Both the position numbers and the translations under genes were made by a program. Below the pieces are notes generated by a model. The model was given only the letters and a program-made list of their open reading frames with translations, was not told the DNA's origin and searched no databases. This document shows, in pieces, positions 45,107 to 53,554 of a stretch of DNA of 64,000 nucleotides. Origin of the DNA: Dyadobacter endophyticus (lineage in GTDB: Bacteria > Bacteroidota > Bacteroidia > Cytophagales > Spirosomataceae); NCBI RefSeq assembly GCF_014641595.1, contig NZ_BMIA01000007.1:1-64000 (forward strand), given 5' to 3'. Every line of letters starts with the position of its first letter. Positions within the stretch are counted from its first letter, which is position 1.

Positions 45107-45141
45107 AAGCTCCGACCTGGCTCCCCGGAGGCACTTATTCA

Positions 45142-45170
45142 TTGTACTTAAACACAAATCATTATCTTTG
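45142..45170 (+). promoter_or_regulatory. Promoter of OmpH/Skp gene
   Basis: TTG (45142-45144), 18-base spacer, TATCTTTG (45163-45170). It lies 32 bases before the GTG start. Confidence 0.5.
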
Positions 45171-45202
45171 CGGCTCGTTCAAAACAACCAAACCTTAAAA
45201 AC

Positions 45203-45823
45203 GTGAACAACAATACTTCATTGATCTGGAACGTCGTCCTTTCGCTTGCTGTGGCGGTGTTATTCTTCCTTCATTTTTCAAGCAAATCGTCAGACTCAGG
45301 TGCAGCCGCAGATGGTGCAGTAGTGGCAGGCCGCCGCACTGTTTACGTTCAGGTTGATTCGCTTCTGAAAAACTACGATTTCTTTAAGGATACCAGAAAA
45401 GAGCTTGAAAACAAAAATTTCCAGCTTGAAAACGAGCTGACGACCAAAGGACGCTCTTTGCAAAATGAAGTAGCCTTTTTTCAGCAGAAAGCACAAACCA
45501 TGACGCCCGAGCAAGCACGCTCCACAGAGGCTCAGCTCATGAAAAAGCAGCAGGACCTGGTGGCTTACCGCGACCAGTCGGCGCAGGCACTGGGCCAGGA
45601 AGAAGCTAAAAAGAACGAAGAGCTGTACAAAAACATCCGTTCCTACATCGACAAATACAATAAGGAAAACGGCTACGAATATGTATTGGGCTACTCCCTG
45701 GGCGGCGGTATCCTGTTCGCAAACCCATCCCTGGACGTAACCCAGAAGATCCTCGACGGACTGAACAAAGAATATAAAAGCTCAGGCAAAGCAGCAGCTC
45801 CGGCTGATACTACCAAAAAGTAG
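45203..45823 (+). CDS. OmpH/Skp-family outer membrane chaperone
   Basis: A 206-residue periplasmic chaperone. The start is GTG at 45203 (MNNNTSLIWNVVLSLAVAVLF), an uncleaved or signal helix. A long coiled-coil rich in K/E/Q follows (LENKNFQLENELTTKGRSLQ, ARSTEAQLMKKQQDLV), then GYEYVLGYSLGGGILFAN, the conserved OmpH tail. Skp/OmpH trimers hold outer-membrane proteins in transit. Monocistronic. Confidence 0.88.
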   Translation: MNNNTSLIWNVVLSLAVAVLFFLHFSSKSSDSGAAADGAVVAGRRTVYVQVDSLLKNYDFFKDTRKELENKNFQLENELTTKGRSLQNEVAFFQQKAQTMTPEQARSTEAQLMKKQQDLVAYRDQSAQALGQEEAKKNEELYKNIRSYIDKYNKENGYEYVLGYSLGGGILFANPSLDVTQKILDGLNKEYKSSGKAAAPADTTKK

Positions 45824-45841
45824 TCTTTCCCCGATCAAAAT

Positions 45842-45886
45842 AAACAGCGAAGCAGATGGTCAAGTGGCCGTCTGCTTCGCTGTTTT
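45842..45886. terminator. Terminator after OmpH/Skp, likely bidirectional
   Basis: A 15-bp perfect stem (45842-45856 with 45871-45885) and further partial pairing inside, with T-rich sequence following on the plus strand and on the minus strand toward Uma2's 3' side. Confidence 0.75.
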
Positions 45887-45901
45887 GGTATATTACCTAT
45901 T

Positions 45902-46483
45902 TTATATTTTTAATTTACTCAAATCAAATTGGAACCCTGGCAGCACGTTTTCGCCTGATAATTGCAGGTCAAAACTATTGAAAATCTCAACAGGCGCATT
46001 AGTCCGATAAACAAACACCATTTCTTCAAACGGATCAATGAGCCAGGCCAGCTTGCAGCCATTACCTATCCACTCGTCTTGCATTTTCTTCTGGATGGTT
46101 TTCAGATCATCGTTCGTCGAGAGTAGTTCAATCACAAAATCAGGGCAAACGGGAGGGAATTTCGTTTGTTCTGCCTTTGTCAGACGTCCCCATTTCTCAG
46201 CAGAAATCCACGCTGCATCGGGAGACCTTACCGACGTATTTGGAAGACGAAACGCAGTGGAAGAATCGAAAACATGCCCGAGGTTAACGGCAAGGTGCCA
46301 ATGCATCAACCAATAGGTGATGATTGCATTCAACATTCCCGTAGTTCCGCCGGTATTAGACATAATATAAATCGTTCCTTGGCTATCCCTCTCTATTTTG
46401 AGTTGATCATTCTCCCTGCAAAACTCGTAGAATTCATCGTCGTCAAGACGCAGAGGCTTATATCTCAATTCTATCGTATCCAT
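45902..46483 (-). CDS. Uma2/DUF820 family protein
   Basis: A 193-residue PD-(D/E)XK-like protein. Motifs SPDAAWISAEKW, VCPDFVIELLS and EWIGNGCKLAWLIDP place it in Uma2/DUF820, whose members resemble restriction-endonuclease folds but mostly lack known activity. It is a lone gene here. Whether it is active is unknown. Confidence 0.88.
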   Translation of the reverse strand: MDTIELRYKPLRLDDDEFYEFCRENDQLKIERDSQGTIYIMSNTGGTTGMLNAIITYWLMHWHLAVNLGHVFDSSTAFRLPNTSVRSPDAAWISAEKWGRLTKAEQTKFPPVCPDFVIELLSTNDDLKTIQKKMQDEWIGNGCKLAWLIDPFEEMVFVYRTNAPVEIFNSFDLQLSGENVLPGFQFDLSKLKI

Positions 46484-46549
46484 GTTGTTGTTCCCTTACC
46501 TAATGCAATATAAACATTTTGAAACACTAACAGATTCAAGGTTTCCCCT

Positions 46550-46588
46550 CAAAACAAAAACAGGGCAGCCGGTTTCCCGACTGCCCTG
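46550..46588 (-). terminator. Terminator of sdhCAB operon
   Basis: A 12-bp stem with a wobble (46561-46572, 46577-46588) and GAAA-type loop, followed on the minus strand by TTTTTGTTTT. Confidence 0.8.
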
Positions 46589-46608
46589 CGTCATGCATTT
46601 GATATATT

Positions 46609-47361
46609 CTAAACCGCCGAAGAAGAGAACTTCGCGCCGATGTACTCGCGGTTCATGCGGGCGATGTTTTCGAGGCTGATTTCCTTAGGGCATTCTGCCG
46701 AGCACGCACCAGTGTTGGTACAAGCTCCGAAGCCTTCTGCGTCCATTTGGGCAACCATTTTCTCGGCGCGGATACTGCGTTCTGCCTGTCCTTGCGGCAA
46801 CAATGCCAGTTGAGAGATTTTGGCAGATACGAAAAGCATTGCAGAGGCATTTTTACAAGCTGCAACACAAGCACCGCAACCGATACATGCCGCCGCCGCA
46901 AATGCGTCGTCCGCAGCTTCTTTTGCGATCGGCAATGCGTTTGCGTCTTGCGCATTACCGGTATTAACAGAAACGAAACCACCAGCCGAGATCACGCGGT
47001 CGAATGCGTCACGGTCTACTACGAGGTCTTTAATCACCGGGAATGCCTGCGCTCTCCATGGTTCTACCACAATCGTATCACCGTCCTTGAACGAACGCAT
47101 GTGCAGCTGGCAGGTAGTTACACCACGCAGGGGCCCGTGCGGACGGCCATTAATATACATCGAGCACGCGCCACAGATACCTTCGCGGCAGTCGTGGTCG
47201 AACGATACAGGTTCCTTTCCCTCCTCGATGAGTTGTTCATTCAATACATCGAACATTTCAAGAAATGACATATCAGGAGAGACGTGATCCAACTTGTAGT
47301 TTTCAAAGCCTCCTGCTGCATCTTTATTGCTTTGTCTCCATACTTTGAGAGACAAACTCAT
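46609..47361 (-). CDS. sdhB: Succinate dehydrogenase/fumarate reductase iron-sulfur subunit
   Basis: A 250-residue subunit when started at 47361 (MSLSLKVWRQ); a start at 47373 would add four residues. Three clusters are marked: 2Fe-2S (CREGICGACSMYING with TTCQLHM), 4Fe-4S (CIGCGACVAACKNA) and 3Fe-4S (CTNTGACSAECPKEIS). It passes electrons from SdhA to quinone. The last gene of sdhCAB. An SD-like GGAAGGA lies just upstream. Confidence 0.95.
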   Translation of the reverse strand: MSLSLKVWRQSNKDAAGGFENYKLDHVSPDMSFLEMFDVLNEQLIEEGKEPVSFDHDCREGICGACSMYINGRPHGPLRGVTTCQLHMRSFKDGDTIVVEPWRAQAFPVIKDLVVDRDAFDRVISAGGFVSVNTGNAQDANALPIAKEAADDAFAAAACIGCGACVAACKNASAMLFVSAKISQLALLPQGQAERSIRAEKMVAQMDAEGFGACTNTGACSAECPKEISLENIARMNREYIGAKFSSSAV

Positions 47362-47436
47362 ATTTCCTTCCATACCTATATTCTTTATATCTGATTCAAC
47401 TTTTAAGCGTGGCATAAATCCGTGCCACCGGAGGTT

Positions 47437-49425
47437 TTATTTATAGCTACGCTGAGCGATCTTGATGTTTTCATACACCAGCTCTTCCTTGTGAAGCTCC
47501 CAGTTTTCGGGTCCTTTGTGCTCCCAGGCCGAAACATACATGTAGTTTTCGTCGTCGCGCATTGCCTCACCTTCTTCGGTCTGGTATTCTTCCCGGAAGT
47601 GTCCGCCGCATGATTCGTTGCGGTCCAATGCATCTAGACACATCAGCTCGCCGAGTTCGATGAAGTCCGCAACGCGGTTGGCCTTATCGAGTTCAGGGTT
47701 GAAGTAGTTGGCGGTACCCATTACTTTCACGTCTGACCAGAAATCTCTTCTAAGCTGACGAATCTCTTCGATCGCTTCTTTCAAGCCCTGGGCATTACGT
47801 GCCATGCCGCATTTATCCCACATGATTTTGCCCAAACGGCGGTGGAAAAGTTCAGGAGAGGTTTTTCCCTGGATGCGCAGTAGCGTTTCGATACGCTCTC
47901 TCACTTCTGCTTCGGCTTTCACGAATGCTTCGTGGTCGGTAGAGATCTTTCCGGTACGGATTTCGCTCGCCAGATAGGCACCGATCGTGTAAGGGATCAC
48001 GAAATAACCGTCGGCAAGGCCCTGCATCAGTGCTGAGGCACCGAGGCGGTTCGCACCGTGGTCGGAGAAGTTGGCCTCTCCCAGCGAGTACAAGCCAGGG
48101 ACGGTCGTCATCAGGTTATAGTCAACCCAAAGCCCGCCCATGGTATAGTGTACCGCAGGATAGATACGCATAGGCACTTCATACGGGTCTTCGCCGGTGA
48201 TTTGCTTATACATATCAAAGAGGTTACCATATTTTTCTTTCACAACAGCCTTACCCCACGTGACAATGTCGGCATCTGATGCATTGTGGATATTGTTCTT
48301 ATTGGCTTCGCCACGTCCGTAACGCTCAACCGCCGCAGCGAAGTCGAGGTAAACGGCCAGTTTGGAAGTTCCTACACCATAACCGGCATCGCAACGCTCC
48401 TTGGCAGCACGCGACGCGATGTCACGCGGAACCAGGTTACCGAATGCAGGGTAGCGGCGCTCGAGGTAGTAATCGCGCTCGTCTTCGGGGATTGCATTAC
48501 CGGGACGGTTGTCGTCTTTTTTCTTAGGAACCCAGATACGTCCGTCGTTACGAAGCGACTCCGACATCAGGGTCAGTTTCGACTGGTGCTCGCCCGAAAC
48601 AGGGATACAAGTCGGGTGAATTTGGGTAAAACAAGGGTTACCGAAGAATGCGCCGCGTTTGTGGGCTTTCCAGGCTGCGGTTACGTTACTACCCATCGCA
48701 TTGGTCGAGAGGTAAAAAACGTTTCCATAACCGCCGGTACAAAGCAACACCGCATGGCCGCCGTGCCTTTCCAGCTCTCCCGTGATCAGGTTACGTGCGA
48801 TGATACCGCGGCATTTGCCATCGATATTCACAACGTCGAGCATTTCGTGGCGGTTGTACATTTTGATAGTACCCATACCCACCTGGCGCTGCAAACCGGA
48901 ATAGGCTCCCAGCAAGAGTTGCTGGCCGGTCTGGCCTGCCGCGTAGAATGTACGCTGCACCTGCGTTCCACCGAATGAACGGTTGGACAGCAAACCGCCG
49001 TACTCACGCGCGAAAGGCACACCCGCCGCTACGCATTGGTCGATAATGTTACCCGAAACTTCGGCAAGGCGGTGAACGTTCGCTTCACGCGCACGGTAGT
49101 CACCTCCTTTGATGGTATCATAAAAAAGACGGTAAACCGAGTCCCCGTCATTCTGGTAATTTTTTGCTGCATTGATCCCTCCCTGTGCGGCAATAGAGTG
49201 CGCACGGCGTGGGGAATCCTGAAAACAGAACGCTTTCACTTTATAACCGAGCTCCGCGAGCGTAGCAGCGGCAGAAGCACCGGCTAGTCCGGTACCTACT
49301 ACGATGATTTCAAGATTACGTTTGTTCGCCGGGTTGACAAGCGGAACCGACGAGCGGTATTTGCTCCATTTACTTTCAATCGAACCCTGTGGTATTTTGG
49401 CATCCAGACGAGATGACGTTGCCAT
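47437..49425 (-). CDS. sdhA: Succinate dehydrogenase/fumarate reductase flavoprotein subunit
   Basis: A 662-residue catalytic subunit. The FAD-binding GTGLAGASAAATL, covalent-FAD histidine in HSIAAQGGINAAKN, TGGYGN, and the substrate region with PTCIPVSGEHQ and MGGLWVDYNL are present. It oxidises succinate to fumarate in the TCA cycle and electron chain; the single complex may also run as a fumarate reductase. 46 bases after sdhC. Confidence 0.96.
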   Translation of the reverse strand: MATSSRLDAKIPQGSIESKWSKYRSSVPLVNPANKRNLEIIVVGTGLAGASAAATLAELGYKVKAFCFQDSPRRAHSIAAQGGINAAKNYQNDGDSVYRLFYDTIKGGDYRAREANVHRLAEVSGNIIDQCVAAGVPFAREYGGLLSNRSFGGTQVQRTFYAAGQTGQQLLLGAYSGLQRQVGMGTIKMYNRHEMLDVVNIDGKCRGIIARNLITGELERHGGHAVLLCTGGYGNVFYLSTNAMGSNVTAAWKAHKRGAFFGNPCFTQIHPTCIPVSGEHQSKLTLMSESLRNDGRIWVPKKKDDNRPGNAIPEDERDYYLERRYPAFGNLVPRDIASRAAKERCDAGYGVGTSKLAVYLDFAAAVERYGRGEANKNNIHNASDADIVTWGKAVVKEKYGNLFDMYKQITGEDPYEVPMRIYPAVHYTMGGLWVDYNLMTTVPGLYSLGEANFSDHGANRLGASALMQGLADGYFVIPYTIGAYLASEIRTGKISTDHEAFVKAEAEVRERIETLLRIQGKTSPELFHRRLGKIMWDKCGMARNAQGLKEAIEEIRQLRRDFWSDVKVMGTANYFNPELDKANRVADFIELGELMCLDALDRNESCGGHFREEYQTEEGEAMRDDENYMYVSAWEHKGPENWELHKEELVYENIKIAQRSYK

Positions 49426-49471
49426 ATATCAATAGTATTTAATCAGAAATTGAGAATGAAACTTTGCCGGA

Positions 49472-50143
49472 TTATTTCACCCAGCCCAGATAAATCGAGA
49501 TCGGCATGAGCGCGAAAAGGAGCGGGACGATGATCGAAAAAGCCGTTCCTACGAATGAGATCGCGCCGTTGTATTTCACGTGGTTCAGTCCCAGCGACTG
49601 GAATGCGCTTTTGAAACCGTGCAGCAAATGCCAGAAAAGGGAAATGCAACCCAGCACATAAATCAGCACGACCACCGGATTCTGGAAAATGTCGAGCATC
49701 ATTTGGTAAAGGTTCAGCTCTTCGCCGGTCACAAACTGGTTGGACCGGTTAGGGATCCAGAAATGCGAAGTGTGAATCACGAGGAAGATCAAAAGCAACG
49801 TTCCGAGCAAGCCCATGCTGCGCGAGTACCAGGTACTGTTCGCCGCTGCATTATTGACGGCATATTTAACCGGACGGGCGTCACGGTTGTTTTTCCAAAG
49901 GAGCAAACCATCAGCAATATGGATGATAAAGCCCGCAACGAGGCCTATTTCAAGCGTACGTATAATCGGGTTGGTACCCATGAAGTGCCCCCAGTGGGAA
50001 AAAGTCTCTCCGCCATCATTGTAAAATATCATGGCATTGATAGTGGCATGAATGACCAGAAAGCTAATCAGGAAAAGTCCGGTAAGAGCCATCAGAAGTT
50101 TCTTACCGATAGAGCTCGTTAACGTTTGTGAAAACCACGACAT
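49472..50143 (-). CDS. sdhC: Succinate dehydrogenase cytochrome b subunit
   Basis: A 223-residue membrane anchor with five hydrophobic helices and haem-ligand histidines in HATINAMIF, HIADGLLLW, HTSHFW and WHLLHGF. It resembles the b558 subunit of two-haem enzymes from Bacteroidota and Bacillus. Together with SdhA and SdhB it joins the TCA cycle to menaquinone. First gene of the operon. Confidence 0.94.
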   Translation of the reverse strand: MSWFSQTLTSSIGKKLLMALTGLFLISFLVIHATINAMIFYNDGGETFSHWGHFMGTNPIIRTLEIGLVAGFIIHIADGLLLWKNNRDARPVKYAVNNAAANSTWYSRSMGLLGTLLLIFLVIHTSHFWIPNRSNQFVTGEELNLYQMMLDIFQNPVVVLIYVLGCISLFWHLLHGFKSAFQSLGLNHVKYNGAISFVGTAFSIIVPLLFALMPISIYLGWVK

Positions 50144-50196
50144 AATAAAAAACGAATGGTTTTAGTGCAAAAAAAAGAGGTATATTTAGAACCTTT

Positions 50197-50227
50197 CAAA
50201 GGTATATCACAAACGTGTGCGAGGCAA
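50197..50227 (-). promoter_or_regulatory. Promoter of sdhCAB
   Basis: On the minus strand TTG (50225-50227), 20-base spacer, TACCTTTG (50197-50204), a full consensus match 53 bases upstream of sdhC. Confidence 0.65.
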
Positions 50228-50432
50228 AAAATCCCTTTCATTTTTGCCTACCCCCTGTTTATTTATAATCATTATTAAGAATTATTTAGACTGATTAGTC
50301 TTTACAAAAGCAAGACGCTCAGCGCGAATGGCTCAGCGCCGTCTTTCAGGTTATTTTGTAACCGATTAGCACACATTTTCAAACAAGTGTTTCGTTGAGT
50401 TGTTACAACCCGGACGACTAACGAACCGCCCC

Positions 50433-53336
50433 ATGCCCAGATCTCTATCTCCCAGGATTCTGCTTCTTATTCTGATGCTGACATTATCGCTTGGCCAGGT
50501 TTTTGCGACACACTTCCGGGCCGGGGAAATCACGGCCAGAAGGCTATCGCTCACAACGCCTACTTATGAGATTACGCTGACTGGCTACTTCGACGAACTG
50601 GATGGAAAACAAGCCGCTGACGGCCAAAATTCAGTCATTTTCAAAATAGGCAATGCAACGGGCACCGGCACACCGGTTCTCCTTGAAGCGCCCCGGCGTG
50701 CCAGGAACAACATCGGTAACAACACTTCACAAAACATTTACACCGCCACTTACACATTCCTCACCGTCGGAGCCTACAGGATTTCAATGGAGGTGGACGC
50801 CCGAAACGACAACATACTGAACCTCAGCCCCAAACCTACCCGGGAACTTAATTTCTACGTAAGCACCACAATAGAAATTAATGCCGCCTTCGGTTTGAAC
50901 CGTACACCGGTCCTGCGCAACGCGCCTATTGATATCGCGGCTGTGGGCCAGCGTTACATTCATAATCCCGCGGCATTCGATGCCGATGGCGATAGCATTG
51001 CCTATCGCATGTACGTCCCGCAGCAGGGCGGCACCAACGGAGCGGGCGTTAACCTCGGATACGAAGCCCCTAACCTGACCACCCCGCCCGGCCAGACGGA
51101 GACGGGCGCTTCGCCGGCGACATTCGGCATCAACCGCATTACCGGCGACATTATCTGGGACGCCCCGGTCACGAAGGGTTATTATAATATCGCATTCATC
51201 GTGGAAGAATGGCGCGATGGAGCACTTATCGGACAGATCGTCCGCGATATGCAGATCATCGTCGATGATGCCCGCAACGACCGGCCGGTAATACCTCCAT
51301 TGCAGGATATTTGTGTCGAAGCCGGGACGTTGATCAATCAGAAAGTAAATGCTACGGATAAAAACGGGGACAAACTCAACCTGACGTCCGTCAGCGGGCT
51401 GTATGATGCCACGCTTATTAAACCAGCAATAGCCAGTTTCGCCGTGGCCAATCAGGGCGCACAGAGCAGCGTCACCGGGACATTCACCTGGCAGACATCC
51501 TGCGACCATATCCGATTGGAGCCTTATAATGTACTTTTCAAAGTGGAGGACGCCGCGCCTCCCGGATACCCGAACCCGTCCCTTTTCCGCAAGCTGGTTG
51601 ATATGACGACCTTGAATATCCGGGTTTACGGGCCAAAACCCACCGGTTTGAGAGGCACTCCCGTGACCGACCCTTCCGGGCCGGCTTACCGCCTCAACTG
51701 GGACGCCTACAAATGTCAGGTAACAGGCGCCAAAATCGTCATTTACCGGGCCGACCACTGCACCGATATCCCCGAGGATGTTTGTATCACAGGGATCCCG
51801 GCTGGCTCGGACTATGAAGAAATCGGGCGGGTGGATGTGAACCAGACTACCTTCCTGGATAACAATGGAGGCGAAGGCCTACGCCCGGGGGTTTCTTATT
51901 CTTACCGCATTGTGGTATTGTTCCCAAGGCCCGGCGCGAGCCCCGGCGAACCGGGCTATCTGTTTGGCGGCGGCGAGAGCGTCGCGTCGGCGGAGTTTTG
52001 TCTTAATTTACCGGTCATAAGGCCGGTCATCACTAATGTTACGGTTGACTCTACCAGCACGACCAAAGGAGTTATCACTGTTAAGTGGATGAGGCCTGCG
52101 GCAGCGACGGGGTTGCCGGCTCAATACCGGCTGTTCAGAGCCACAGGACAAAGCGGCACTGCATTCACGCAAATCGCAACCATTAATACCAACCTCACAC
52201 CTGGGGCTGCCGACACCATTTTTGTAGACAGAACCCTGAATACCGAAGCCAACGCCTACAACTATAAGCTCGAATATTATACCACCCAAAACGGCCAGCT
52301 TACCAGGTTCGACGAGTCGGAAACTGCCAGTTCGGTCAGGCTCGAACAGGCCGCTGCGCAGCCCGATCAGATCGGATTGAAATGGACAGCCCTCGTGCCT
52401 TGGGACAATAGCAACCGCATTCACCGGGTTTACCGCGAGGATAAAACAAAACCGGGAACATTTAACCGCATTGCCGAAGTGGCTGTCGGAGCAACGCAGA
52501 TATTCAGCTATCTGGATGATGGCACGGATAAATATGCGGCCGACGGCACAGTCAATGTGACCATTGTGAAAGACTCTACCTATTGTTATAAAGTAGAAAC
52601 GGTGGGTTCATACAACAACAGCCAGATCAAGCCGTCGGTACTCTACAACTTCTCGCAAATTCTTTGCGTGTCGTCGTCGGATACCATCAGGCCGTGCCCA
52701 CCGGTACTTACCCTCGACCCGCTGAATTGCGATTCGCTCAGACAACATCCCGGAGCTTTTTGTACTACCACCGGGTTTACCAATCACCTGAGCTGGATAT
52801 ACCCCAAACAAGCCGATGGCCGCGATTGCGACCCGCTGATAAACGCTTACAGGGTGTATTATGCAAGATATGAAGGCGATGCCCCGACTTTGATCGCCAC
52901 AGTAACCACACCGCCGTCGCCGCTGAAAACCGCTTTCGACCATGAAGGCCTGACATCTTTCGCGGGTTGTTATTATGTTACGGCCGTGAACCGCTTCGGA
53001 AGCGAAAGCGCGCCCAGCAACACCACCTGCCGGGACAACTGCCCGATGTACGTGCTGCCGAACGTATTTACCCCCAATGGCGACAACAAAAATGATACAT
53101 TCCAGCCACTTGAATGTCCGGCATTTGTGCAATCACTGGAATTCAGGATCTTCAATCGTTGGGGCGCCGAGGTCTTCTCGACCAGGGATGTCAACATTAA
53201 CTGGGATGGCAAAACCAACGGCGGCAAAGAGCTGGCGGCAGGGCAATACTATTATGAAGTAACTATCAATTTTGAGTCATTTAAAAAAGAAGGTGTAGAG
53301 ACGAGCATGAAAGGTTGGGTACAATTGCTGAGATAG
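50433..53336 (+). CDS. Large T9SS type B cargo protein, tandem copy 1
   Basis: A 967-residue secreted protein. The ATG at 50433 (MPRSLSPRILLLILMLTL) starts a signal peptide ending near residue 25 (QVFA). Domains in order: an N-terminal THFRAGEITA region (to about 140), cadherin-like parts (FDADGDSIAYRM), several FN3-like modules, and the type B sorting domain (VLPNVFTPNGDNKNDTF, FNRWGAEVFSTRDVNINW, ending GWVQLLR). Cysteine pairs recur. No catalytic motif. A close paralogue follows 218 bases on. Confidence 0.9.
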   Translation: MPRSLSPRILLLILMLTLSLGQVFATHFRAGEITARRLSLTTPTYEITLTGYFDELDGKQAADGQNSVIFKIGNATGTGTPVLLEAPRRARNNIGNNTSQNIYTATYTFLTVGAYRISMEVDARNDNILNLSPKPTRELNFYVSTTIEINAAFGLNRTPVLRNAPIDIAAVGQRYIHNPAAFDADGDSIAYRMYVPQQGGTNGAGVNLGYEAPNLTTPPGQTETGASPATFGINRITGDIIWDAPVTKGYYNIAFIVEEWRDGALIGQIVRDMQIIVDDARNDRPVIPPLQDICVEAGTLINQKVNATDKNGDKLNLTSVSGLYDATLIKPAIASFAVANQGAQSSVTGTFTWQTSCDHIRLEPYNVLFKVEDAAPPGYPNPSLFRKLVDMTTLNIRVYGPKPTGLRGTPVTDPSGPAYRLNWDAYKCQVTGAKIVIYRADHCTDIPEDVCITGIPAGSDYEEIGRVDVNQTTFLDNNGGEGLRPGVSYSYRIVVLFPRPGASPGEPGYLFGGGESVASAEFCLNLPVIRPVITNVTVDSTSTTKGVITVKWMRPAAATGLPAQYRLFRATGQSGTAFTQIATINTNLTPGAADTIFVDRTLNTEANAYNYKLEYYTTQNGQLTRFDESETASSVRLEQAAAQPDQIGLKWTALVPWDNSNRIHRVYREDKTKPGTFNRIAEVAVGATQIFSYLDDGTDKYAADGTVNVTIVKDSTYCYKVETVGSYNNSQIKPSVLYNFSQILCVSSSDTIRPCPPVLTLDPLNCDSLRQHPGAFCTTTGFTNHLSWIYPKQADGRDCDPLINAYRVYYARYEGDAPTLIATVTTPPSPLKTAFDHEGLTSFAGCYYVTAVNRFGSESAPSNTTCRDNCPMYVLPNVFTPNGDNKNDTFQPLECPAFVQSLEFRIFNRWGAEVFSTRDVNINWDGKTNGGKELAAGQYYYEVTINFESFKKEGVETSMKGWVQLLR

Positions 53337-53554
53337 CAATGCAAAATCACATCAGGGCGCTATTTGTGCTGCTTTGGGACTTTGTTATAATTCATATATG
53401 ATTTATAAAGTTGTTTTGTAAGTTTACAAACCGACATATTATATTCATTCCCAAAGCACACATTTTTACTTGAATTTTCGTTGATTTAACGTACCTGACA
53501 GGAGATATGGTGCCTGCCGTTACCTCCCTATCATTATTAGCTCGACACAGATTT

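Noticed and set aside
48286..48978. 230-residue plus-strand ORF
   Set aside because: Antisense to sdhA, a highly conserved gene; composition of a shadow frame.
50317..50339. Possible CRISPR-like repeat pair
   Set aside because: Only two nine-base copies with a five-base spacer; no array, no cas genes.
50784..51758. 324-residue minus-strand ORF
   Set aside because: Antisense shadow of T9SS cargo copy 1; no signal, no domain.
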